From positions 434,001-498,000 of the forward strand of contig JAYRJL010000002.1 of the NCBI GenBank assembly GCA_041906305.1: a DNA stretch of 64,000 bases. The letters are read 5' to 3'. Position 1 is the first letter of the stretch. The number at the start of each line of letters is the position of its first letter. Under the pieces are notes generated by a model. That model saw nothing but the letters and a program-made list of their open reading frames with translations, ran no database searches and was not told where the DNA came from. Shown one piece after another: positions 14,596-22,685 of the stretch. Source of the DNA: SHVZ01 sp041906305 (GTDB lineage: Bacteria > Pseudomonadota > Alphaproteobacteria > SHVZ01). Position numbers and translations under genes: made by a program.

Positions 14596-16622
14596 CAGAC
14601 AAGATCCCGCGCGATGCGATTGTCCCAGCTGCGACTATGGACGCGCTTGCCGTTCTCGAACGCATCGAAGTCCGAGACCAGACGGAAATGCGTGGCATCG
14701 CCGCTCAAGGTCACCGCCGTCCGGATCTCGATGTCCCAGCCCGGCCGCTCCATCTTGTAGGTACAGGTGACGGTCGACTCCGCCGCCAGCGGATCGTCGT
14801 CCTTGATGCGATAGATGTTCGCCTTGATCGTCTCGATCGCGGTGCCGCTGTGCGAGAGCCGGAGACAACCGTCGTCACGATCGATCCGATACTCGATCTT
14901 TCCCGATCCGACCTCGTGCTTGAGCGTACGCACGACGGTCGCCGAGCGCAGCGTCTCGGCCGGCAGCATCGGCGCCCCCTCGACGGGCAGGAAGTCCGGC
15001 ACCTTCGCGTCCTCGGCGCGAGGCGGACGCACGGGCAGCGTGACACTGCTTACGCCGCTCGCGATCGAAAGGGTCGCCCGATCCGGCGACGGGAACAGGA
15101 TCGGCCAATAGGCGGTGGAGATCGCGATCCGCAGGCGATGCCCGACGGGAAACACATGCGCGATCTCGTTCAGCTGCAGGCGGATCTTGTACGTCCTACC
15201 GGGCTCGAGCGGGGACGGGTTCTCATGGCTCTCGCGATGCGTCAGGTTCAGCACGCCATAGGTCACGCGCAGAACCGAGCCATCCGGCCTGACATCCGAG
15301 AGCCGTATGATCAGGTTGGCGCGCGGCTTGTCGGAGGAAAGCGTCAGCTCGGCGACCGGCGCTCCGAGTATCTCGACCTTTTCCTTGAGCGGTGCGGAAT
15401 CGAAGACCAGCGATCCGCCGTCATCCATGCGCTGATCGAGCGGCAACTCCGGCCCGACACCGCCGAGCCCGAAGGGGCACCACTCGCCTCCGGCGATGCC
15501 CACGGTCTCAGGCGAGCGGATGGAAAGAGGCGGCCCCGCCTGCCCTGCCCCTTCGGTCAGCGTGCCCTGATTCAGCGCGTAGCGGCGGTCAGCGACGTTC
15601 AGCGTCGGCCAGAAGGGCTCCGCGATCCAGTGACCAGGACGCACGTCATAGAACGACTTCGGCTCGACGCTGTCCTGCATCCAGGCCTTGAACGCCGGCT
15701 CCGCCATGATGCCGGTGTCCTTGCCCTTCAGCCAGTGATCCCACCAGCGGAGCTGCTCCTGCAGGTAGCCGATCATCGGACCCGGATAGGCGAAATGCGG
15801 CCGGCCATGGCCCCAGGGCCCGACCAGCGCCTTCTTCGGACAGGTAAGTCCCTTCATCATGCGGAACACGGCATTCGAGTAGCCGTCGACCCAGCCGCCG
15901 ATCGCATAGACCGCGCACTGGATGTCGGCGTAGTTCTCGCAGACCGAGCCGTGCTTCCAAAAAGCGTCGCGGCGCTGGTGGGTCATCCAGTCGGCGATCT
16001 GCGGGTGGATCGTGTCGAGCCGCGCTTTCCACATCTCGCGCCAGCGCTCGCCGACGATCTCCGGATCGGGCGGCCGTCCACGCTGGGTGAAGAACTGCTG
16101 GCCCCAGGACAGCATGTCGTTCAGCACCGCGCCGCCCATGTAGTGCATGTCGTCGGCGTATCGGTCGTCGGTCGAGACCACAGTGATGATCGCCTTGAGC
16201 GCCGGCGGCCGGAGCGCCGCCACCTGCAGCGAGTTAAAGCCGCCCCAGGAGCCGCCGAACATCCCGACCTTGCCGGTCGACCAGGGCTGCCTGGCGAGCC
16301 AGCCGATCACCTCGGCGCCGTCCTCGATCTCCTGCTTCAGGTACTCGTCGTGCATGATGCCGTCGGAGTCGCCCCCGCCCCGGCAGTCGACCCGGATCGA
16401 GGCGTAGCCATGCCCGGCGAGATAGGCGTGCGTCTGGGCGTCACGGCGGGAAGTGAAGTCGCGCTTCCGGTAGGGGATGTACTCCATGATCACCGGCACC
16501 GGGTTCTTCTCGGCGTCCTCGGGGATCCAGAGCTTGGCCGCGACCTTCGAGCCGTCTTTCAGCGGGATGAAGATGTTCTCGACGACGCGAATGGACTGCG
16601 GCAGCTTTTCAACGACCCGCAT
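14595..16622 (-). CDS. CocE/NonD family hydrolase (peptidase S15 fold), copy 1
   Basis: A 675-residue cytoplasmic alpha/beta hydrolase. The nucleophile elbow FGGSWGG puts catalytic Ser at residue 125; Asp is likely in AIGGWVDGYSNA and His in GPWGHGRPH. The C-terminal part is the galactose-binding-like beta-sandwich (X-Pro dipeptidyl-peptidase C-domain, around VEILGAPVAELTLSS). Members cleave esters (cocaine esterase), glutaryl-type amides or X-Pro peptides. No signal peptide. It is coupled to a DppB-type permease and divergent from a paralogue at 16704 across 81 bp. The opposite strand is also open over its full length, but that is a GC-rich shadow. Confidence 0.85.
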   Translation of the reverse strand: MRVVEKLPQSIRVVENIFIPLKDGSKVAAKLWIPEDAEKNPVPVIMEYIPYRKRDFTSRRDAQTHAYLAGHGYASIRVDCRGGGDSDGIMHDEYLKQEIEDGAEVIGWLARQPWSTGKVGMFGGSWGGFNSLQVAALRPPALKAIITVVSTDDRYADDMHYMGGAVLNDMLSWGQQFFTQRGRPPDPEIVGERWREMWKARLDTIHPQIADWMTHQRRDAFWKHGSVCENYADIQCAVYAIGGWVDGYSNAVFRMMKGLTCPKKALVGPWGHGRPHFAYPGPMIGYLQEQLRWWDHWLKGKDTGIMAEPAFKAWMQDSVEPKSFYDVRPGHWIAEPFWPTLNVADRRYALNQGTLTEGAGQAGPPLSIRSPETVGIAGGEWCPFGLGGVGPELPLDQRMDDGGSLVFDSAPLKEKVEILGAPVAELTLSSDKPRANLIIRLSDVRPDGSVLRVTYGVLNLTHRESHENPSPLEPGRTYKIRLQLNEIAHVFPVGHRLRIAISTAYWPILFPSPDRATLSIASGVSSVTLPVRPPRAEDAKVPDFLPVEGAPMLPAETLRSATVVRTLKHEVGSGKIEYRIDRDDGCLRLSHSGTAIETIKANIYRIKDDDPLAAESTVTCTYKMERPGWDIEIRTAVTLSGDATHFRLVSDFDAFENGKRVHSRSWDNRIARDLV

Positions 16623-16703
16623 CGCTTCCCCCGGCCCCGTTTCCTAAGCAGTTTGAGGCAAGCCGGCGGCCTTACGCAATCGAATGACACCAGGGGCGCA
16701 CCG

Positions 16704-18722
16704 ATGACCGTGATCGTGAAGTCCTTCCCGCGGAGCGTGCGGGAAATCGAGACGATGTGGATCACGCTGGCCGACGGCGCCCGCCTGGCAGCCCGGGTCT
16801 GGATGCCCGAGGACGCCGAGAAGAACCCGGTGCCGGCGATCCTCGAATACCTCCCCTACCGCCGCCGCGACGGAACCGCGACCCGCGACGCCCTGATGCA
16901 TCCCTACATCGCCGGTCACGGCTATGCCTGCATCCGCGTCGACCAGCGGGGCTCAGGCGACTCCGACGGTGTCCTGGTCGACGAGTATCTGCCCCAGGAG
17001 CTTTCCGACGGCGTCGAGATCATCGCCTGGCTGGCCCGCCAGACCTGGTGCTCGGGCACGGTCGGGATGATCGGCAACTCCTGGGGCGGCTTCAACGGGC
17101 TGCAGATCGCGGCGCTCGGCCCGCCGGCGCTCAAAGCGATCATCACCTCGTGCTCGACCGACGACCGCTACGCCGACGACGTCCACTACATGGGCGGCTG
17201 CTCGATCAACGACAATCTGCGCTGGGCATCGACGATGTTCTCGCACAATGCCCGACCGCCGGATCCGACCGTGGTCGGCGATCGCTGGCGCGACATGTGG
17301 ATGGACCGGCTCGAGAACAGCGGGCTCTGGGTCAAGAACTGGCTCGAGCATCAGCGCCGCGACGAATTCTGGAAGCACGGCTCGGTCTGCGAGGACTATT
17401 CGAGGATCCAGTGCGCGGTCTACGCGATCGGCGGCTGGGCGGATGCCTACACCAACGCGATCCCGCGCCTGATGCAGAACCTGACGTCGCCGAAAAAGGC
17501 GATGATCGGCCAGTGGGCGCATCGCTATCCGCATATGGCGAACCCCGGCCCGCCGGTGGGCTTCCTCAAGGAGGCGCTCCGCTGGTGGGACAAGTGGCTG
17601 AAGGGCGTCGAGACCGGCGTCATGGACGAGCCCATGATGCGCATCTGGATGCAGGACAGCGTGCCGCCGCAGACCTTCTACAAGGAGCTTCCCGGCCGCT
17701 GGGTGGCAGAGCCGTCATGGCCGCCGCCGAGCGTGACGCCGACCCGCTACAGCATGAATGCCGGCCGGCTCTCGATCGGCGCGGCACGCGCCGAAACACA
17801 TGCGATCCGCTCGCCTCAGACGGTCGGGCAGACGATCGGCAAGTGGTGCCCCTACGGCCTCTTCCCCGACATGCCGGGCGACCAGCGCGACGACGACGGT
17901 GGCTCGCTTGTGTTCGACACCGAGCCTCTGGCTCGGCCTGTCGAGATCATGGGCGCGCCTGTGGTCGAGCTGGAAATCTCGTCCGACAAGCCGCAGGCGC
18001 TGGTCGCGGTCCGCCTTTCGAACGTCTATCCGGGCGGGGCGGCGACGCGGATCAGCTACGGCCTTCTCAACCTGAGCCACCGCGACAGCCACGAGAACCC
18101 GACGCCGTTGACGCCTGGCAAGTCCTACCGCGTCCGCGTCCAGCTCAACGACATGGCGCAGGTGTTCCCGGCCGGACACCGCATCCGTGTCTCGATCTCG
18201 ACCACCTACTGGCCGCTTGCATGGCCCTCGCCGGAAGCGGCGACCCTGACGATCTGCTCGGAAGGAAGCGCGCTGATCCTGCCTATCCGTGGACCTTCCC
18301 TCCACGACGCCAAGCTGAAACCGCTGCCGCCGCACGAGCTGCCGGAGGCGCTGAAGACGACGACGATCCGGAAGGGCGAGATCACCCAGACCCACACGCG
18401 CGACCGGCCGACCGGCGCGCTCCGCTACGTCTTCGTCAACGACAGCGGCACGACCTTGATCGACGGCATCGGGCTCGAAAGCTCGAGCCGGATGCAGGAC
18501 GATTTCTCGATCCATCCGAGCGAGCCCCTGCAGGCCCGCGCGGAAGTCACCTCCCAGAGCCGCTACGCGCGGAAGGACTGGGAGATCGAGACCAAATGCC
18601 GGACGGTGATGACCGCGACGGCGACCACCTTCGAACTCGAGGCGACGCTGGACGCGTTCGAGAACGGCATCCGCATCTTCGCCAAGAACTGGAGGGAGTC
18701 GATCCCCCGCGACAACGTCTAG
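16704..18722 (+). CDS. CocE/NonD family hydrolase (peptidase S15 fold), copy 2
   Basis: A 672-residue paralogue of the divergent gene, closely similar throughout (PEDAEKNPVP, RDALMHPYIAGHGYA, KHGSVCEDYS). Nucleophile Ser126 in IGNSWGG, Asp in AIGGWADAYTNA, His in QWAHRYPH. The C-terminal domain ends ENGIRIFAKNW. ATG 16704 has AGGGG at 16692-16696 and begins immediately with the conserved N-terminus, although the frame is open another 2 kb upstream. Convergent with the binding-protein gene, stops 3 nt apart. Substrate unknown. Confidence 0.85.
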   Translation: MTVIVKSFPRSVREIETMWITLADGARLAARVWMPEDAEKNPVPAILEYLPYRRRDGTATRDALMHPYIAGHGYACIRVDQRGSGDSDGVLVDEYLPQELSDGVEIIAWLARQTWCSGTVGMIGNSWGGFNGLQIAALGPPALKAIITSCSTDDRYADDVHYMGGCSINDNLRWASTMFSHNARPPDPTVVGDRWRDMWMDRLENSGLWVKNWLEHQRRDEFWKHGSVCEDYSRIQCAVYAIGGWADAYTNAIPRLMQNLTSPKKAMIGQWAHRYPHMANPGPPVGFLKEALRWWDKWLKGVETGVMDEPMMRIWMQDSVPPQTFYKELPGRWVAEPSWPPPSVTPTRYSMNAGRLSIGAARAETHAIRSPQTVGQTIGKWCPYGLFPDMPGDQRDDDGGSLVFDTEPLARPVEIMGAPVVELEISSDKPQALVAVRLSNVYPGGAATRISYGLLNLSHRDSHENPTPLTPGKSYRVRVQLNDMAQVFPAGHRIRVSISTTYWPLAWPSPEAATLTICSEGSALILPIRGPSLHDAKLKPLPPHELPEALKTTTIRKGEITQTHTRDRPTGALRYVFVNDSGTTLIDGIGLESSSRMQDDFSIHPSEPLQARAEVTSQSRYARKDWEIETKCRTVMTATATTFELEATLDAFENGIRIFAKNWRESIPRDNV

Positions 18723-18725
18723 GGC

Positions 18726-20312
18726 CTACTTCTTCTCGATGTTCCAGAGCATCGGGATCGGGCCTTCGACGATGCCGGAGAGGTTGGCGCGCCACGCCAT
18801 CGGCCGGGCGTACTGACCGAGCGGGATATAGGGCACCACGGTCTGGAAGCCGCGCTCTTGGATGCGCGCGGCGATGGCCTTGCGCTCGTCCAGCGAGCCC
18901 GCCGCAAGCCATTCCGAGCGCATCTTCTCCATCGTCTCGTCCGAAGGCCAGCCATAGGCGGCGTTCTTGGCGCCGCCGGTACGCAGGGCCGTATTGAGGA
19001 TCGGCGTTGCGATGTCGACGACCAGGGTGAAGCTGTGGAACAGCGACCAGCCGGCCTTGTCGAGCGGCTCCTGGTTGTTGATGCGGCCGAGGGCGGCGGT
19101 CCAGTCGATGGTCTGAAGGTCGATATTGAGGCCCGCGGCCCTCAGCCGTTCGGCCGCGACCAGCGCGCCACCGTGCGAGTTCGGGTTATCGGCGGGGTCA
19201 AGCAGCACGATGCGCTCGCCGGCATAGCCCGCCTCCTTGATCAGCGCCCTCGCCTTCTCCAGGTTCTTCGGACCCATGAACTCGGCGGTACCGGCGGTCG
19301 TCGACATCGGCGTGCCGCAGCCATAATAGCTCGGGCAAAGCTTCCAGTATTCCGGATTGCCGACGATCACCTGCATGTACTCGGTCTGATCGAGCAGGAG
19401 CAGCAGCGCCTGCCGGATCTTCGGGTTGTTCATCGGCGGATGCAGATGGTTGATCCGGAGCGTGGTCATGCCGCCGATCTTGTCGGTCAGCCTCACCACC
19501 ACGTCCTTGTTGTTCTTAAGCGGCGGCAGCAGGTCGATCGGCGGCGCCTCGATCAGGTCGACCTCGCCGGCACCGAGGGCGGCGAGCGCCGTCGCGTTGT
19601 CGGGAATCACCAGCCACTCGACGCGGTCGACCTTGGCGATCTTGCCGCCGGAGGCGAAGTCCGGCGCACCGGTGCGCGGCTTGTAGCCCTCGTGCTTTCG
19701 GTAGACCGCCTTGGCGCCCGGCTGCCACTCCTTGGTCTCGAATCGGAACGGCCCGGAGCCCATCGGATCGGTGAACTGCTGGAACGGATCGGTCTTGGCG
19801 ACGCGCTCCGGCATCATGAACAGCGGGTTGTTGCTGGGCTTGGCCAGCGTGTCGAGCATGAGGCCGAAAGGCTGCTTCAGGGTGATGCGGAAGGTGCCGG
19901 CGTCGACGGCTTCCATCTTCGCCGTCGCTTCCAGCAGGCGCTGGCCGAGCACGTCACGCTTGCCGAAGCGCTCGATCGAGGCGATGCAGTCGGCAGCGGT
20001 AACGGGCGTGCCGTCGTGCCAGGTCTGGCCCGGACGCAGCGTGAATTCCCAGACGAGCCCGTCGGCCGAGACCTTGTGGGACGCGACCATCTGCGGCTGC
20101 GGCTCCAGCGCGCCGTTCAGGCCAAAGAGCTGGTCGTAGACCATGTAGCCATGGTTGCGGGTGATGTAGCCGGTGCTCCACACCGGATCGACGATCTTGA
20201 TCTCCGCATGAGGCACGAAGCGCAACGTCGTCTCGGCCGAGGCCGCCGAGGCCAGCCCGGCTGCCAGCGCCGCAGCGCCCGTCAACCGCGCGATCATGCG
20301 GAAGGTCGTCAT
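18726..20312 (-). CDS. Solitary ABC substrate-binding protein (SBP_bac_5), Sec-exported
   Basis: A 528-residue periplasmic binding protein with a Sec signal (ARLTGAAALAAGLASAASAE). The family pattern is clear: WEFTLRPGQTWHDGTPVT around residue 90, GSGPFRFETKEW near 195 and NPKIRQALLLLLDQ near 295. No permease or ATPase adjoins it. It resembles the protein at 29136-30704 in N-terminal sequence (HGYMVYDQLFG versus HGYMVYDVLVG) and in a shared ending WN-x-EKK, so the two form a subfamily. It may deliver ligand to one of the importers elsewhere in the region. Confidence 0.86.
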   Translation of the reverse strand: MTTFRMIARLTGAAALAAGLASAASAETTLRFVPHAEIKIVDPVWSTGYITRNHGYMVYDQLFGLNGALEPQPQMVASHKVSADGLVWEFTLRPGQTWHDGTPVTAADCIASIERFGKRDVLGQRLLEATAKMEAVDAGTFRITLKQPFGLMLDTLAKPSNNPLFMMPERVAKTDPFQQFTDPMGSGPFRFETKEWQPGAKAVYRKHEGYKPRTGAPDFASGGKIAKVDRVEWLVIPDNATALAALGAGEVDLIEAPPIDLLPPLKNNKDVVVRLTDKIGGMTTLRINHLHPPMNNPKIRQALLLLLDQTEYMQVIVGNPEYWKLCPSYYGCGTPMSTTAGTAEFMGPKNLEKARALIKEAGYAGERIVLLDPADNPNSHGGALVAAERLRAAGLNIDLQTIDWTAALGRINNQEPLDKAGWSLFHSFTLVVDIATPILNTALRTGGAKNAAYGWPSDETMEKMRSEWLAAGSLDERKAIAARIQERGFQTVVPYIPLGQYARPMAWRANLSGIVEGPIPMLWNIEKK

Positions 20313-20400
20313 CGTCGGTGCTCCAGTTAATCGGGAGAGAATTCAGCCCAATCTGCCGCATCGACGGACACCTGCAACCACCGCAATGCAGGCGACGAAA

Positions 20401-21645
20401 CTACACGCGTTCGGCGGAGCGCCTCGGGACGGCGACGGCGACCCAGGCGAGGCCGATCAGGAGGAACACCGTGGTCAGCACGAAGACCCAGGGAAGACCC
20501 GCATAGGCGGCTACGACACCGCCGGTCATCGGACCGAGCGAGTTGCCGAGGAAGTAGGCGGATGAAGTGATGCCGAAGGTCATGCCGCGCTCGTTGGCGG
20601 GGGTCGCCTTGGCGATCAGCGCGTTGGTGATCGGAACGATGCTGCCGACGAAGAGACCGAGGCTGAGGCGTTCGAAGACGAACGCCCAGTACGAACCGAC
20701 GAGAGCCTGGGGCGCGGTCGCCAGCGCCGCGCCGGCGAGCGCGATCATCAGCACCGTCTTCTCGCCCAGACGATCTCCGGACCGGGTCATGAGGGGCACG
20801 GCGAAAACACCCGCGAGGCCGGTGATCGACAACGCGACGCCCCCCAGGGTCGCGAGGTTCGGCTGATCTCCGACGATGTTCTGCACATAGAGCGCGACGA
20901 TCGGCTGCACCGCCTGGATCGAGAACTGGGACAAGAGAAGCATCACCACGAGCACCGCCATGCCGGGCACCGCCCCCACCTGCCTGAGCGCGACCAGTAC
21001 CGGGGTCTTCGGCTTTCCCTGCTCCGGCGGCGTGAAGGATTCGGGAACCGAGAACCAGCAGAGCAGTGCGGCAGCGAGCGACATCACGCCGCTGAAGAAG
21101 AACGGCAGCCGATAGCTCTCGGTAAGGTCGGCCAGGCCACCGCCGAAGATGGGACCCAGCAGGGATCCGATGAGCTGGCCGCTGCTCATCAGCCCGAGTG
21201 CGTAGCCCAGCCGGTTCTTCGGCACCTGGGTCGAGATCAGGATCACCGACGCCGCGGAGAAGCCGGCAAAGGCGCCCATCAGGATCCGTGCGCCGAGCAG
21301 GTGCCAGACGCTCTGTGCCAGACCCATGAGCAAGGTGCAGACGCCGATCGCGACGCAGGAGCGAAGCACCATCAGCTTGCGCCCGCGCCGATCGGCCAAG
21401 CGGCCCCACATCGGCGAGACCAGGGCAGCCATGAACGAGGTGACCGCGGCGAGGATCCCCGACCACAGGTAGAGATGCGTGTCGTGCGCGACGCCGACCT
21501 CGGGCAGGAACAGCGGCAGGATCGGGCTGACGAAGGTGAACGACAGGCTCATGACCAGTTGGACCGCCACCATCGCCATCAGCGTGGTGCGCCAGCGGGG
21601 CGAGCCGTCCTCGTCTTCGGGCACCGATGTCGCCGCTTCGCTCAC
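20401..21645 (-). CDS. MFS transporter (drug:proton antiporter type)
   Basis: A 414-residue, twelve-helix major facilitator. The loop 2-3 motif GRLADRRGRK (residues ~81-90) and the motif-C-like helix 5 (GLMSSGQLIGSLLGPIFGG) indicate an exporter of the DHA1/MdtG type. GTG start at 21645 overlaps the stop of the mannonate-dehydratase-like gene (GTGA), so they form an operon. The substrate is unknown; a sugar acid or toxic intermediate is possible from context. Confidence 0.82.
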   Translation of the reverse strand: MSEAATSVPEDEDGSPRWRTTLMAMVAVQLVMSLSFTFVSPILPLFLPEVGVAHDTHLYLWSGILAAVTSFMAALVSPMWGRLADRRGRKLMVLRSCVAIGVCTLLMGLAQSVWHLLGARILMGAFAGFSAASVILISTQVPKNRLGYALGLMSSGQLIGSLLGPIFGGGLADLTESYRLPFFFSGVMSLAAALLCWFSVPESFTPPEQGKPKTPVLVALRQVGAVPGMAVLVVMLLLSQFSIQAVQPIVALYVQNIVGDQPNLATLGGVALSITGLAGVFAVPLMTRSGDRLGEKTVLMIALAGAALATAPQALVGSYWAFVFERLSLGLFVGSIVPITNALIAKATPANERGMTFGITSSAYFLGNSLGPMTGGVVAAYAGLPWVFVLTTVFLLIGLAWVAVAVPRRSAERV

Positions 21646-22616
21646 CGCCGGCGTGCGGTCGCCTGCTGCAGGCCGCGCATGTAGCCTATCGTGAAGATGT
21701 GGCCCTGGATGCCATAGCCGGCCGGCATGTCGTCGCCGTCCGTCGCCAGCAGCGGCGCGTGGTCGGGACGGACGAATCCGCCATAGCCGCGGCGATCGAA
21801 TGCATCGACCAGGCCCGGCAGGTCGATGCGGCCCTCGTCCGGGAAGGTCTCCATGAAGTCGGTCGGCCCGCCCTCGATGTTGCGGACATGGACGTAGGGC
21901 ACGCGATCGATGAACTTCTCGAACAGGGCGACCACGTCGATACCGAGCTCACCAAAGCAGCCCGCGCAGAAGGTCACCGCGTTGCTGGGACTGGACGACA
22001 TCGCCAGCAGGCGCTCGAAGCTCTCGACCTTGTCCATGATCCGCTCGAGCCCGCAGAGCGGCGACATCGGCGGGTCGTCCGGGTGCATCGCCATCTTGAC
22101 CCCGGCCTTCTCGGCCACCGGCAGCACCGCCTCGAGAAAGCGCTCCAGGTTCCGCCACATCTCCTCGCGCGGGATCGGCTTCTCCTCGTGCGGCATGGTG
22201 CCGGGCCCGACATCGGTGAGCGCGAAGCGGCTGGTCCTGGCCCCACCCCTCGCCTTCGCGTCGAGGTCGGTGCGGATCACCATCGCGTCATCGCTGACCT
22301 GCGGCATGAAATTGTAAGCGACGACGCCGACGCCGAGGTCGCCAAGGACCTCGACGATGCGCTTGTAGCGGTCGGTCTGGGCCTGCCAGCCCTCCTTGGC
22401 GAGGACGACCCGGTCGATCGCCGGCCCCGACTCGGCGATCGACCAGGCAAGGCCGAAATCGGCGTAGCGGCGCCGGATCGCGCGCAGCTCTTCGGCGGAT
22501 TCGGGGAGGTCGTCCATCGCGTAGTGGACCACATGGTCGACGCCGATCTGCTTCATCGCCCGGAGATGGCGCTCGTTCCCGGTCGTGGCGACCATGGCGA
22601 ATTTCGTTGAAGACAA
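21642..22616 (-). CDS. Mannonate dehydratase-like (UxuA family) TIM-barrel enzyme
   Basis: About 324 residues. Hallmarks of UxuA: MAMHPDDPPMSPLCGLERI, TFCAGCFGELG (Cys ligand), YVHVRNIEGG (His ligand) and the late RPDHAPLL...GYGIQGHIFTIGYMRGL. The family dehydrates D-mannonate to 2-keto-3-deoxygluconate with a divalent metal. I place the start at TTG 22616, which includes the first barrel strand (SSTKFAMVAT) and has GAGG upstream; ATG 22595 would cut into it. It is divergent from the flavoprotein gene at 22686 and coupled to the MFS gene. Substrate could differ from mannonate. Confidence 0.72.
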   Translation of the reverse strand: MSSTKFAMVATTGNERHLRAMKQIGVDHVVHYAMDDLPESAEELRAIRRRYADFGLAWSIAESGPAIDRVVLAKEGWQAQTDRYKRIVEVLGDLGVGVVAYNFMPQVSDDAMVIRTDLDAKARGGARTSRFALTDVGPGTMPHEEKPIPREEMWRNLERFLEAVLPVAEKAGVKMAMHPDDPPMSPLCGLERIMDKVESFERLLAMSSSPSNAVTFCAGCFGELGIDVVALFEKFIDRVPYVHVRNIEGGPTDFMETFPDEGRIDLPGLVDAFDRRGYGGFVRPDHAPLLATDGDDMPAGYGIQGHIFTIGYMRGLQQATARRR

Positions 22617-22685
22617 GGCGATCCTCGGGTGGAGTTCAGGTCGGCTGGCTTCGTACAGTAGCCATTTCGGGGGCTTCGGAACGAG

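Noticed and set aside
14637..16703. Long plus-strand open frame continuous with the second CocE/NonD gene
   Set aside because: It is antisense to the first CocE/NonD gene, has no family resemblance, and the second gene has its own ribosome site and conserved N-terminus at 16704.
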